From Pseudomonas triticicola (GTDB lineage Bacteria; Pseudomonadota; Gammaproteobacteria; Pseudomonadales; Pseudomonadaceae), in assembly GCF_019145375.1 (NCBI RefSeq), contig NZ_JAHSTX010000002.1:376001-440000 (forward strand): a stretch of DNA of 64,000 nucleotides, written 5' to 3'. The notes under the pieces are model-generated. The model was not told the origin of the DNA. It saw nothing but the letters and a program-made list of their open reading frames with translations, and ran no database searches. Of this stretch, positions 33,002 through 46,012 are shown piece after piece. The translations under genes and the position numbers were made by a program. Within the stretch, counting starts at the first letter, position 1. Every line of letters starts with the position of its first letter.

Positions 33002-34255
33002 TCAAGCGCCGTACACCGGCAGTTTCTTGCAGATGGCTTTGACTTTCTCGCGAACGGCGTCGATCACCGCTTCGTTGTTCAGGTCAGCCAGGATGTCGCA
33101 GATCCAGCCAGCCAGCTCTTTGCACTCGGCCTCTTTGAAACCGCGAGTGGTCACAGCCGGAGTACCGAAGCGCAGGCCGGAGGTGACGAACGGCGAGCGT
33201 GGATCGTTAGGCACGGAGTTCTTGTTCACGGTGATGAACGCTTTGCCCAGAGCGGCGTCGGCATCTTTACCGGAGATGTCCTGCTTGATCAGCGACAGCA
33301 GGAACAGGTGGTTTTCAGTACCGCCCGATACCACGTCGAAACCGCGCGCGATGAACACTTCGGCCATGGCCTTGGCGTTCTTCACCACTTGTTGCTGGTA
33401 GGCCTTGAACTCAGGCTGCAGCGCTTCCTTGAAGCAGATTGCCTTGGCCGCGATCACGTGCTCCAGCGGGCCACCCTGGGCGCCCGGGAATACTGCGGAG
33501 TTGAGCTTTTTCTCGATCTCGGCGTTGGCACGGGCCAGGATCAGACCGCCACGTGGACCGCGCAGGGTCTTGTGGGTGGTGGTGGTGACGACGTCGGCGA
33601 ACGGCACCGGGTTCGGGTACACACCCGCGGCAACCAGACCGGCGACGTGAGCCATGTCGACGAACAGGTAAGCGCCGACCTTGTCAGCGATTTCGCGGAA
33701 GCGCGGGAAGTCGAGAATCTGCGAGTAGGCCGAGAAACCGGCAACGATCATTTTCGGCTTGTGCTCGACCGCCAGGCGCTCGACTTCGTCGTAGTCGATC
33801 AGGCCGTTGGCATCGATACCGTATTGAACGGCGTTGTACAGCTTGCCCGAGGAGGAAACGCTGGCGCCGTGGGTCAGGTGACCACCATGGGCCAGGCTCA
33901 TGCCCAGAATGGTGTCGCCACCTTGCAGCAGAGCCAGGTAAACAGCGGCGTTGGCCTGGGAACCGGCGTGCGGCTGAACGTTGGCGTAATCGGCGCCGAA
34001 CAGTTCCTTGGCGCGGTCGATGGCCAGTTGTTCAACCACGTCCACGTATTCGCAACCACCGTAGTAACGCTTGCCCGGATAGCCTTCGGCGTACTTGTTG
34101 GTCAGGACCGAGCCTTGAGCTTCCATCACCGCTGGGCTGGTGTAGTTTTCCGAAGCGATCAGCTCAATGTGTTCTTCCTGACGCTGAGCTTCTTGCTCCA
34201 TGGCGGCAAAAAGGTCGGCGTCGTACTTGGCAATAGTCAAATCACGGCTGAACAT
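33002..34255 (-). CDS. glyA: Serine hydroxymethyltransferase
   Basis: A PLP enzyme that converts serine and tetrahydrofolate to glycine and 5,10-methylene-tetrahydrofolate. The 417-residue protein is full length: [20 protein letters not shown] at the N-terminus, [33 protein letters not shown], and [14 protein letters not shown] with the PLP-binding Lys. Most Pseudomonas have more than one glyA; this is the copy next to morA. The start [12 protein letters not shown] is preceded by AGGA. Confidence 0.97.
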   Translation of the reverse strand: MFSRDLTIAKYDADLFAAMEQEAQRQEEHIELIASENYTSPAVMEAQGSVLTNKYAEGYPGKRYYGGCEYVDVVEQLAIDRAKELFGADYANVQPHAGSQANAAVYLALLQGGDTILGMSLAHGGHLTHGASVSSSGKLYNAVQYGIDANGLIDYDEVERLAVEHKPKMIVAGFSAYSQILDFPRFREIADKVGAYLFVDMAHVAGLVAAGVYPNPVPFADVVTTTTHKTLRGPRGGLILARANAEIEKKLNSAVFPGAQGGPLEHVIAAKAICFKEALQPEFKAYQQQVVKNAKAMAEVFIARGFDVVSGGTENHLFLLSLIKQDISGKDADAALGKAFITVNKNSVPNDPRSPFVTSGLRFGTPAVTTRGFKEAECKELAGWICDILADLNNEAVIDAVREKVKAICKKLPVYGA

Positions 34256-34406
34256 GGCGGTCCTCAAGGATCGGGGGCAGAAAAGGGGGGCATTCTAACC
34301 CAACCGCTTTTGGATGACATATGAAACGACGTCATGTCGCAGACAAGTGGCGTTCATGACAGATGTGCGGTGCTTTTGCCGGCCCGTTCGCGAGCAGAGG
34401 GGCATT

Positions 34407-34517
34407 GATCGTTCCCACGCTCTGCGTGGGAATGCAGCCCGTGACGCTCCGCGTCACCTGCCGAAGCGGACGCAGAGCGTCCAGTGAGGCATTCCCACGC
34501 GGAGCGTGGGAACGATC
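34407..34517. repeat. REP-like palindrome (family 3)
   Basis: GATCGTTCCCACGCTCTGCG with CGTGGGAATG, GTGACGCTCCGCGTCAC, then CATTCCCACG-CGGAGCGTGGGAACGATC. Nested inverted repeats between glyA and morA, followed by a piece of the family-2 unit (GAAGGCTGCGATCTTTTC) that touches the end of morA. Confidence 0.88.
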
Positions 34518-34552
34518 GAAGGCTGCGATCTTTTCGGGCGCGCCGCAGATCG

Positions 34553-37500
34553 TCAGTCGAACATGAACAGCGCATCGTTACAGAACTGCGCTTCAAACCG
34601 TCCCGCCGGCATCGGCCGGCCGAACAGATATCCCTGCACCTCATCGCAGCCATGCTCGCGCAGGAAATCCAGTTGCTCATGGGTTTCCACGCCCTCGGCG
34701 ATCACCGCCAGGTTCAGGCTGTGGGCCATGGCGATGATCGCCCGGGCGATCTGCGCGTCCTGTTCGCCGGACGGCAGGCCGTCGACGAAGGTGCGGTCGA
34801 TCTTCAGCACGTCGATCGGGAATTGCTTGAGGTAGTTCAGCGATGAATAACCGGTGCCGAAGTCATCGACCGCGATGCTCAGGCCGAGGTTTTTCAGCCC
34901 GGCAAGAATCTGCATCGCCTCGCTGACTTCGCGCATCAGGATGCTTTCGGTCAGTTCCAGCTCCAGACACGCCGGCGGCAGGCCGGTTTCGCGCAGGATC
35001 GTCGCGATTCGCGTGCCCAACTGGCCGTCGGAGAACTGCCGCGCGGAAATGTTCACCGACACCTTCGGCACCCGCACCCGTTGCTGGTGCCAGGTTTTCA
35101 GCTGTCGACAGGCCTCGCTGATGACCCAGTCGCCAACGTCCACCACCAGGCCGAGCTCTTCCAGCACCGGAATGAAATCCCCCGGCGGCACCAGCCCGCG
35201 ACGCGGATGGCGCCAGCGCAGCAGCGCTTCGGCGCCGGTCAGGCGCTTGCCGTCGCCACTGAACTGTGGCTGGTAATACAAGACGAATTCGTTCTGCTCC
35301 AGCGCATGGCGCAGATCGCTTTCCAGCTCCAGACGTTCCAGCGCACTGGCGTTCATGTCGGCCTGATAGAACTGGAAGTTGTTCTTGCCGCGTTCCTTGG
35401 CGTGGTACATCGCCGTGTCGGCGTTTTTCATCAACTGGCTGAGTTCATTGCCGTCCTGCGGACTCAGGGCGATGCCGATACTGGCGGTGACGAAGAACTC
35501 GCGGCCCTCGAGCACGAACGGCCGCACCAGGCTGGCGAGAATCTGCTCGGCGACATGAATCGCCCGGTTCAGCGCCAGTTCACGGTTGGAGCGATGCTGC
35601 AGCAGCAAGGTAAATTCGTCGCCACCCATGCGCGCCACGGTGTCATCGTCATCGACGCAGGCCAGCAGGCGCGTGGCCATGTCCTTGAGCATGCGGTCGC
35701 CGGCGGCGTGGCCCAAGGAGTCGTTGATCGGTTTGAAACGGTCGAGGTCGAGGAACATCAGCACCACCCACGACTTCTGCCGTTCGGCCGCTTGCAGCGC
35801 GGTGTGCAGACGATCCTGGAACAGCGTGCGGTTCGGCAGGTGGGTGAGGGCGTCGTAATAGGCGAGGCGGTGGATGCGCTGCTCGCTGGCCTTGCGCTCG
35901 CTGATGTCGCTGAAGAAACACACGTAACTGGCCAGATCGCCCTCATCGTCGAGCACCGCAGTAATGCCGACCCACGCCGGGTAATGTTCGCCGTTACGGC
36001 GCTTCATCCACACTTCGCCTTCCCAGGTGCTGTGCTCGTGCAACTGCTTGAGCACGTAGCGCAAGTGCGCGTCCTGCTGCTCGTCGACGGTGAGCATGTT
36101 CGGCAACTGGTCGAGCACTTCGCCGACGCTGTAGCCGCTGACCCGACTGAACGCTTCGTTGGCCTGGACGATGTAGCCGGCCGGGTCGGTGATCAGGATT
36201 GCCGAAGTCGAGTGCTCGAAAACCGTGGCGGCCATGCGCAGATCTTTTTCGGCACGGCGCTGCTGGCTGATGTCGCGACCAACGCCGAGCACGCCTTCGA
36301 ACGCGCCGTGTTCGTCCCACACCAGCACCAGGCGCAGTTCGATCGGAATCTTGCGACCGTCGGCGCGCAGGCAATCGAAGAGGAACAGCTGCGTTTGCAC
36401 CTGACTGCGCAGCAATGCCAGTTGCTCGGGCTTGTCCAGCGCCTTGCTGACGCGGTCCATCAGCACATGAATGCCGTTCAGTTGCCCGGGATTGGCGATG
36501 ATCGATTGCCAGCCGTTCTGGAAAATCCATTCGGCGTTGTATCCGAGCACCGCCTGCACCGACGGGCTGACATAGTTCAGCGAGAGCTTGCTGTCGGTGG
36601 AGAAAATCACGTCGCTGATGCTTTCGGCGAGCATGCGGTAGCGCTGCTCGCTGTCACGCAGCGATTCGCTGGCCTCGATCTGTTCGGTGATGTCCTTGGC
36701 CACGCCGATGATCCGCGTGACCTGATCGTGCTTGTCCCGCGCCAGCGCCTGTTCACGGATGTCGAAGCGCCGCCACTTGCCGTCGCGATGGCGGAAGCGC
36801 AATTGGCATTGCAACAATTGGCTGTAACCGGCGTGACGCTGCAACTGCCGCGAACGATGGTAATAGTCGGCGTCTTCCGGATGCAGAAGGATTTCCCAGA
36901 AATACTCGCCCATCTGATGCAGTTCAGTGCGGTTGTAGCCCAGGGTCTGGCCGAGGTGGTGGTTGCTGAAAATCATCCGCTGGCTGATCACGTCCTGCAC
37001 ATACAGATGATCCGGTACGGTGCGCACCACGTCCGACCAGAAACCTTCACGCTCCAGCAGCGACAGTTCGATCAGCTTGCGGCTGGTGATGTCGTTGATG
37101 CTGAGGATCACCGCTTTATAGTCGTGCTGCTCGCTCGGCAGGCGCAAAACCATCCACAGATGCTGGTCGCGACCGTTGCTGTTGGGCAGTTTGATTTCCA
37201 GTTCCAGCTGCTTCTGCTGTTGCAGGACGGCGTCGAGGATCTGCTGACCGATCGCGCACTGCGGATGGCGCTGGCCATCGATCAGCAGTTGCCAGGCATC
37301 GTCGCAGGAGTGCACATCGAGCAGTTGCAGGGCGACCTGGTTGACTTCGGTGACGCGCATTTCCGCGAGCAACTGCTGGCGCTGCTGCGGTTGGTCGAGC
37401 CAGGCCTTGAGCTGGTCGCTGGTCTGGATCTGCGCCTTGTCGAACATCTGCTTGAGGCCGGACAGGTCAAGCACGCACAAGGCCACGCCGGTGCCTTCGA

Positions 37501-38401
37501 AAATATCCTGATAACGCCGCCGGCCTTCATGCACCTGGCGCTGACGCCGACGCATGTTCAGCAGCGCGATCACCGGCAACATCGAAAACGCCAGGCCGAG
37601 CAGGCATTTGCCGATGAACGCCGGCAGCAACTCTTCCAGTACGCGCTGGCGGTCGAACAGCCCGCGCAGTTGCCAGTCGCTGCTGCTCAGCGGCACGGTC
37701 AGCACGGTGTTGGCGACATCGTCGGGCGTCAGCCCGCCAGCCTTGACCGAGGGCAGCCCGGCCTCGCGGCTGATGATCTGGTGATTGAGGCGGTTTTCCA
37801 CCAACCACAACGGGCGCAGGGCGGTGGCGTCCTGTTTGGTCAGCGAGTCGAAGAAGGTTGGCGTCAAACGCAAGGCCCAGTAACCGCGACTGCTGCCGCT
37901 GGCCTGATGCAGTAGCAGATGCACCACCGAGCCGTCATCGGCATTGCTGAAGTAATGCGCCTGAGCGCGGCTGCGGCGCACCAGTTCGGTCAGGTAATCG
38001 GCGTCGGAACTGTCGGTGGCGCTGTCGCTGATGATCCGGCCGGAGGGCGAGAGCAGAGCCATGCTGCGCAGGTCGGGCAGCGAGCGTTGCAACTTGCGCA
38101 GGAGCATCTGCTGTTCGTCGGCAGTTTGCGGTTGCTCGACGATCGGTAGCAGATTGAGGGCGATTTGCGCGTTCAGCGCCATGTTCAGGCTGACCTGAGC
38201 GGCGAGGTCGGCGGTGTAATCGATGGTGTACTGGCGCTGGTTCTTCTGGGTTTCGCGCAATTGATCGAGCAGTTGCCAGAACAGCAACGCGAGCAATAAC
38301 AGCACGAGGGTGGCCAGCGCACCCTTTAATGTCCCGCGCAGGGGCGAGCCGGGCGCCGGTGGGGTGCTGCTCACAGAGGCTGGCGGAGTGACATTGGTCA
38401 A
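34553..38401 (-). CDS. morA: Membrane PAS-GGDEF-EAL c-di-GMP regulator MorA
   Basis: A 1282-residue bifunctional-type c-di-GMP enzyme. An inner-membrane sensor comes first: helix 1 about 28-48, periplasmic domain, helix 2 about 265-285. Four PAS/PAC-like units follow (about 295-840; ends marked by [26 protein letters not shown] and FSDISERK), then GGDEF (about 845-1010) and EAL (about 1035-1275). GGDEF (near 925) and EAL (near 1058) motifs are intact, with [21 protein letters not shown] and EGVET. The RxxD inhibitory site is lost (DDDD). Position beside glyA fits MorA, which controls motility and biofilm. The start is a TTG at 38401 with AGGA seven bases before it; no ATG or GTG starts the frame nearby. 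Confidence 0.92.
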   Translation of the reverse strand: MTNVTPPASVSSTPPAPGSPLRGTLKGALATLVLLLLALLFWQLLDQLRETQKNQRQYTIDYTADLAAQVSLNMALNAQIALNLLPIVEQPQTADEQQMLLRKLQRSLPDLRSMALLSPSGRIISDSATDSSDADYLTELVRRSRAQAHYFSNADDGSVVHLLLHQASGSSRGYWALRLTPTFFDSLTKQDATALRPLWLVENRLNHQIISREAGLPSVKAGGLTPDDVANTVLTVPLSSSDWQLRGLFDRQRVLEELLPAFIGKCLLGLAFSMLPVIALLNMRRRQRQVHEGRRRYQDIFEGTGVALCVLDLSGLKQMFDKAQIQTSDQLKAWLDQPQQRQQLLAEMRVTEVNQVALQLLDVHSCDDAWQLLIDGQRHPQCAIGQQILDAVLQQQKQLELEIKLPNSNGRDQHLWMVLRLPSEQHDYKAVILSINDITSRKLIELSLLEREGFWSDVVRTVPDHLYVQDVISQRMIFSNHHLGQTLGYNRTELHQMGEYFWEILLHPEDADYYHRSRQLQRHAGYSQLLQCQLRFRHRDGKWRRFDIREQALARDKHDQVTRIIGVAKDITEQIEASESLRDSEQRYRMLAESISDVIFSTDSKLSLNYVSPSVQAVLGYNAEWIFQNGWQSIIANPGQLNGIHVLMDRVSKALDKPEQLALLRSQVQTQLFLFDCLRADGRKIPIELRLVLVWDEHGAFEGVLGVGRDISQQRRAEKDLRMAATVFEHSTSAILITDPAGYIVQANEAFSRVSGYSVGEVLDQLPNMLTVDEQQDAHLRYVLKQLHEHSTWEGEVWMKRRNGEHYPAWVGITAVLDDEGDLASYVCFFSDISERKASEQRIHRLAYYDALTHLPNRTLFQDRLHTALQAAERQKSWVVLMFLDLDRFKPINDSLGHAAGDRMLKDMATRLLACVDDDDTVARMGGDEFTLLLQHRSNRELALNRAIHVAEQILASLVRPFVLEGREFFVTASIGIALSPQDGNELSQLMKNADTAMYHAKERGKNNFQFYQADMNASALERLELESDLRHALEQNEFVLYYQPQFSGDGKRLTGAEALLRWRHPRRGLVPPGDFIPVLEELGLVVDVGDWVISEACRQLKTWHQQRVRVPKVSVNISARQFSDGQLGTRIATILRETGLPPACLELELTESILMREVSEAMQILAGLKNLGLSIAVDDFGTGYSSLNYLKQFPIDVLKIDRTFVDGLPSGEQDAQIARAIIAMAHSLNLAVIAEGVETHEQLDFLREHGCDEVQGYLFGRPMPAGRFEAQFCNDALFMFD

Positions 38402-38545
38402 GCTGTGATCCTGCGATTTGGCTGGACTGGCGCGACGTGCACTATAAGCCGGACGCCCGAAGGGCGGCTAGCATGCCTTGACTCGTGGCGAAGTGCCAGC
38501 CCCTCTCGGCTGGACTGCCTTCCAGCATTAAGGTAGCTTTGCCGG

Positions 38546-38575
38546 TTAGACCGGGGGCGTTCCAGCCCCTACAAT
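38546..38575 (+). promoter_or_regulatory. Putative sigma-70 promoter of ettA
   Basis: TTAGAC, 18 bases, TACAAT. It lies about 115 bases before the ettA ATG in the morA/ettA divergent gap. Confidence 0.4.
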
Positions 38576-38688
38576 CAGACTTTTTCCAGCGCGCACGCAT
38601 TGATTGCGATCAAGTGAACGACGCGCACAGTCTGGCCAGGCATCGCCTGCGCTCCAATCATTCATCTGTCACTGACCCAAGGTTCTCC

Positions 38689-40353
<1,665 letters not shown>

Positions 40354-40374
40354 TTCGGGTTGGTTGCACAAGAG

Positions 40375-40400
40375 CGGAGCCTTCGGGCTCCGTTTTTTTT
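40375..40400 (+). terminator. ettA terminator
   Basis: CGGAGCC-TTCG-GGCTCCG followed by eight T. Stable UUCG-type loop. Confidence 0.95.
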
Positions 40401-40434
40401 GCCTGAGTTTTTTCAGTCAACCCAGGCGCGGCGA

Positions 40435-40504
40435 TTCGCGAGCAGGCTCGCTCCCACAGGGGTAACGCATTCCAAATGTGGGAGCGAGCCTGCTCGCGAA
40501 GACG
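40435..40504. repeat. REP pair (family 1), outward arrangement
   Basis: TTCGCGAGCAGGCTCGCTCC...CACA then TGTGGGAGCGAGCCTGCTCG, only about 18 bases apart. Confidence 0.93.
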
Positions 40505-40608
40505 GTGTAGCTGTTGGTGCAAGTCTTGAATCTGTGCTCCCCACTCAGGTGCAAAAACGCATCAAAAACCCCTCGGATTTATATGCTGTGCACCATTTAA
40601 TTTCATAA

Positions 40609-42530
<1,922 letters not shown>

Positions 42531-42600
42531 GAATTCCTCCTGTTAAAGGATTTGGGCCATGGTTGCCGGCATTTGGTTTCAACGGATGTCTGCAAGCGAC

Positions 42601-42957
42601 CTATTGCGAGCGATAGGCCCGCCCGGCGTCATGGTCCTTCTGCTGCTGCCAGGCACGTTCGCGTTCATCCCAATGTTCGTTGCGATATTGCTCGCGATCC
42701 CTGTTTTCGAGCATCGCCTGACATTGGCGGAAGCCGTCGACCCAGCCGTCGGCGTATTGCTGGTCCTTGAGATAGCGCGGCACGTTCTTGCGAAACTCGC
42801 CGCTGATCGAGCCGGCAGCCTGGCGACCGCTGACGCAACCGTCATCGAAACCGTCGGCGAAGGCCGGTGGATAGCCTTTGGCGATCAAGTCTTCATGGGT
42901 GGTCTGGCAACCGCCCAGCGCCATTACAACACCCAACAACCCCACGCACCGCCACAT
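42601..42957 (-). CDS. Small lipoprotein
   Basis: A 118-residue protein with a lipoprotein signal (MWRCVGLLGVVMALGGC; lipobox LGGC, Cys17). The mature chain is charged, with GFDDGCVSGRQAAG and YADGWVDGFRQCQ, two similar D-G-F/W units each with a Cys, which could pair, and a highly charged C-terminus. I recall such proteins as conserved Pseudomonas hypotheticals; no function is known to me. Confidence 0.78.
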   Translation of the reverse strand: MWRCVGLLGVVMALGGCQTTHEDLIAKGYPPAFADGFDDGCVSGRQAAGSISGEFRKNVPRYLKDQQYADGWVDGFRQCQAMLENRDREQYRNEHWDERERAWQQQKDHDAGRAYRSQ

Positions 42958-43063
42958 CGCACTCTCCCGCGCCGGTTTTCGGCTGATAGGGAAAGTCTAG
43001 AAGGGGATTCATGAGGCGGCTGTCGAAGGCCTGTGAAAAATCCATTGCACACCACAAAGCGCC

Positions 43064-43153
43064 TGTGGGAGCGAGCCTGCTCGCGAAGGCGTCGTGTCAG
43101 GCAACACTACTATTTACTGACCCACCGCTTTCGCGAGCAGGCTCGCTCCCACA
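43064..43153. repeat. REP pair (family 1)
   Basis: Inverted TGTGGGAGCGAGCCTGCTCG pair between the lipoprotein start and the DUF4105 gene stop. Confidence 0.95.
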
Positions 43154-43176
43154 GGGAGATTTACACAGGCTCGGGA

Positions 43177-45030
43177 TCAGTAGTGATACCACTTCACTTC
43201 CAGCATGACTTCCGTCTCCGGGCTGGCGAGCTGGCTGAACTCGCGCTGCGCGCTCAGGCGCAAACCGAGGTTGCGCGACAGCTCCCACTGCTGATTCAGG
43301 CTCAGGCTGCGGCGCACTTCACCGTTGAAGAAGTAATCGCCCTTGGCTTCCAGGCTCAGATTGCCCAGCGGGTTTTTCCACAGTACGCCGGTATTGAAGC
43401 CACCGGCCGGGGAAACAAACTCGGCGAAGTCGTTGTTGTGTTCCACGCGCACCGTGCCCAAGGCAAAGCCGAGCACGTCTTCGCCGAATTGCCAGGTACC
43501 ACCGCCGCCGCCGTTGACATGGCTGACCAGTGTTTCGTCGTCATGCTTGCCCGGCACACGCTCAAGGCCACCGGTGACTTGCCATGACAGCGGTTGCAGC
43601 AGCTCGTTGCGCGGTGTCAGCGAACGAATGGTCGCCAGATCCAGTTGCTGCAACTGCCAGTCATTGCCTTCGTACTGGCGCAGCTTCAGTTGCAGGATTT
43701 CGATCTGCGCGCCGAGAGGAAAGCTTTCGGCGTTGTCGTTGAGATCGTGATAGGCCATGCGCAGACCATATTCGCCGAACGCGCGATCGCCGCGCGTACC
43801 GAGCCCGGCCTGCCAGGTGCGCGATTCGTGGCCGTCTTCGGGCAGACCGGGTTGCGGAATTTCCAGCTCCGGCGCCGGGTTCTTGTTGATCGCCCGCAGC
43901 AGTTCGAAACTGCGTTGCGCTCGCTGCGGGTCGCGCTCCTGACCGTTGGCGCGGTAGCGCTCCAGACGATAGGCGGCATCGACGACCAATGCCTGACGTG
44001 CGCGCGGCAGGGCTTTGAACGTTGGCTCCTGCAGGACTTTTTGGTCGGCGCTGACTTTCAGGACCCATTGCTGTTCGTCATCGCTCAACGGCTCGGCGCG
44101 GCTGAGCAGCTCACGTTCGCGGGACGGCCGATATTCGATGTGCTCGACCAGCCCGGCCTCTTTCACCGCTTTGACGGTGTCGGTGGGGATCGCGGTCAGT
44201 GGGAATTGTTCGGTCAGGCGCAGGCTCGGCCGCGCCACTTGCAGCAGTTCCAGCAAGCGATAAGAGCAGTTTTCGTCGAAGAAGAAGTAGTCGAACTGGA
44301 TCTGCTTGAGCTCCCACACATGTTCGACCATGCGTGCGGTTTCTTCCTGGGTCAGGTTGAGGCGGTATTCCCACAGGTCGCGGTTTTCCAGGCTGCGGTA
44401 TTCCGAGAGTTTTTCCTGATACGGCACCAGCGCGAACAGCCCCGGATAGCCGCCCATCAAGCCTTTCCAGGCATACAGAATGCTGTTGTCCGAGCCTTCG
44501 ATGTAGGCGCCGAAGTTGATCGCGTAACTGAGCAGCGAGGTCTTGTCGGCCTGCACGTCCGCCTGGTCGATGCGCAGCAAGGTGTGGCCGAACATCGACG
44601 ACGGGCTGTTGAGATACGCCGCCGGGAAGATCATCACAGCACTGTGCGGCGAGACGTCCTTGAACCATTTCTTGTATTCGGCGCATTCCGGCGCTGGCAA
44701 ATCGGAGAGGTTGAGTTGCGCTTTCAGCCAGCGCGTGCGCGCCGGATAGACGCACTGTGCATGTTGCTCGCCGAGGCTGGCCGGGGCGTACAGCGCCTGC
44801 ACGGTGGCGGCCAGTTCGCGGTCCGGATGCTCGTTGCCATCGGGGGCGAGAAAGAACTTCTTGTCGCTGACATAGCTGCGCCAGCCGCCGAGCTTGGCGG
44901 TTTCGTAATGACCGAGGGAAATCCAGAAGCGGTCGTTGGCCAGTTGCTGCAAACGTTGAGGATCGATGTGAGGCGCGGCGGACAGCGGGGCGCAGACACA
45001 GAGCGCCAGCCAGGCAAGGCGTTTGAGCAT
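43177..45030 (-). CDS. DUF4105 exported protein with likely outer-membrane barrel
   Basis: A 617-residue exported protein: signal peptide MLKRLAWLALCVCAPLSAA, then a DUF4105 region (about 100-330) with SPHSAVMIFPAAYLNSPSSMFGHTLLRID, GLMGGYPGLFALVPYQEKL and FFFDENCSYRLLELLQ, which contain conserved His and Cys residues reminiscent of a cysteine-peptidase-like core. From about 400 to the end the chain alternates polar and hydrophobic residues in strand-length units and finishes EVMLEVKWYHY, an aromatic C-terminus as in outer-membrane barrels. Barrel and enzyme ideas are inference. Function unknown. Confidence 0.83.
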   Translation of the reverse strand: MLKRLAWLALCVCAPLSAAPHIDPQRLQQLANDRFWISLGHYETAKLGGWRSYVSDKKFFLAPDGNEHPDRELAATVQALYAPASLGEQHAQCVYPARTRWLKAQLNLSDLPAPECAEYKKWFKDVSPHSAVMIFPAAYLNSPSSMFGHTLLRIDQADVQADKTSLLSYAINFGAYIEGSDNSILYAWKGLMGGYPGLFALVPYQEKLSEYRSLENRDLWEYRLNLTQEETARMVEHVWELKQIQFDYFFFDENCSYRLLELLQVARPSLRLTEQFPLTAIPTDTVKAVKEAGLVEHIEYRPSRERELLSRAEPLSDDEQQWVLKVSADQKVLQEPTFKALPRARQALVVDAAYRLERYRANGQERDPQRAQRSFELLRAINKNPAPELEIPQPGLPEDGHESRTWQAGLGTRGDRAFGEYGLRMAYHDLNDNAESFPLGAQIEILQLKLRQYEGNDWQLQQLDLATIRSLTPRNELLQPLSWQVTGGLERVPGKHDDETLVSHVNGGGGGTWQFGEDVLGFALGTVRVEHNNDFAEFVSPAGGFNTGVLWKNPLGNLSLEAKGDYFFNGEVRRSLSLNQQWELSRNLGLRLSAQREFSQLASPETEVMLEVKWYHY

Positions 45031-45074
45031 AGTCGGCAACTTAAGTCGAAAGAAAAAATTCAATACCAACAAAC

Positions 45075-45160
45075 TGTAGGAGCTGACGAGTGCAACGAGG
45101 CTGCGATCTGTTGATCTTCAAAAGCAAAGATCGCAGCCTCGTTGCACTCGTCAGCTCCAA
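45075..45160. repeat. REP-like palindrome (family 2)
   Basis: CTGTAGGAGCTGACGAGTGC...GCACTCGTCAGCTCC with GCTGCGATCT inside; related to 3250-3331 but with different outer-stem sequence. Confidence 0.88.
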
Positions 45161-45187
45161 CAACGGGTCATTTGGCAAAAAATAAAA

Positions 45188-45211
45188 ACCCGCTTCCCGA
45201 AGGAAGCGGGT
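45188..45211 (-). terminator. Terminator of the DUF3015 gene
   Basis: ACCCGCTTCC-CGAA-GGAAGCGGGT; read leftward it is followed by TTTTTATTTTTT. It begins 11 bases after the stop. Confidence 0.92.
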
Positions 45212-45221
45212 GGGGTCGAGC

Positions 45222-45710
45222 TTAAGCCTGAGTTGCGTACTTGGCCAGACGTGGGTCCGATTTCAGTACTGCCAGGGTGTTGGTATGTACGTCTTCAGCG
45301 GTCACGTCAGCCTTGCTGAAGATCTGCTGGAAGTGCTCGTGGGTCACGGCCGCAAAGTGCGCGCGGTCTTCCGGTGCTACGCCCAGTACCACGGCATAGG
45401 TGGTCAGCGCTTCGCCGTTGCCTTTGGCCATGTCTTCGGACAGCTCGTTCATCATGCCATTCATGGCGAACCAGGACTTGCCGCCATAAGTCAGCGACGC
45501 GTTGGTCGAGCAGCCGTTGGTGCCGGAGGTCATACCGAAGGTAGCGTTACCGGAAGTGCCGTTGGTGGTGGAAGCAAGGAAGTGCGCCGGGGTGCCACGC
45601 TGACCTTCGAACAGCATGTTGCCCCAACCGCAATCCGGGCCGCCCGGGGCTTGCGCCATTGCGTTGATGGATACAGCGGTGAAGAGAGTACCGAGAAGAA
45701 TCCGTTTCAT
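45222..45710 (-). CDS. DUF3015 exported protein
   Basis: A 162-residue protein with a signal peptide (MKRILLGTLFTAVSINAMAQ, cleavage near 19). The mature part has PDCGWGNMLFEGQRG, STTNGTSGNATFGMTSGTNGCS and SLTYGGKSWFAMNGMMNELSEDMAKGNGEALTTYA, the DUF3015 pattern. Two Cys could form a disulfide in the periplasm. Function is unknown to me. The codon use (GGT, ACC, AAC) suggests good expression, and the terminator is strong. Confidence 0.88.
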   Translation of the reverse strand: MKRILLGTLFTAVSINAMAQAPGGPDCGWGNMLFEGQRGTPAHFLASTTNGTSGNATFGMTSGTNGCSTNASLTYGGKSWFAMNGMMNELSEDMAKGNGEALTTYAVVLGVAPEDRAHFAAVTHEHFQQIFSKADVTAEDVHTNTLAVLKSDPRLAKYATQA

Positions 45711-46012
45711 AGCTTTGTTCTCTTTATGTGCATACCAATGGACAGGGTTCTGGCCTTTCGCACTCTGCCTGAGGACAGCGCCGAAAGTGTCAGTGGGCCG
45801 GTATTAGTTCCAGCCGCGCAGTTTGGAGTTTAGGCACGTTCCAGCGGTTCCGTGACTTTTTGCAAAATATTTGGAATAAACCTCTGATTTATCGGGACGC
45901 GTCGGCCGGCCGCGCGCTTGTCTATGCTTTGTCATGTGGCGCGCCTTGCCAGTGGGGCACGGGCAGCGCCAGAATGCCGCTACCTGCCCCGCCTGATTGT
46001 TAAGGAAGCCCG
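45711..46012. other. Divergent gap between DUF3015 and Lon-like genes
   Basis: This 302-base gap includes an AT-rich stretch (about 45860-45895) followed by a very GC-rich one. Both promoters should lie here, but I cannot assign hexamers or operators, and no small gene is visible. Confidence 0.5.

Noticed and set aside
34407-34517. Nested inverted repeats between glyA and morA as a structured RNA gene
   Set aside because: The elements resemble dispersed REP-like repeats; no promoter or terminator frames them.
35081-37915. A 944-codon open frame on the + strand opposite morA
   Set aside because: It is the complement of the morA frame; GC-rich third positions keep the opposite strand open. 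Its translation is low-complexity and has no family motifs, while morA shows complete GGDEF and EAL domains.
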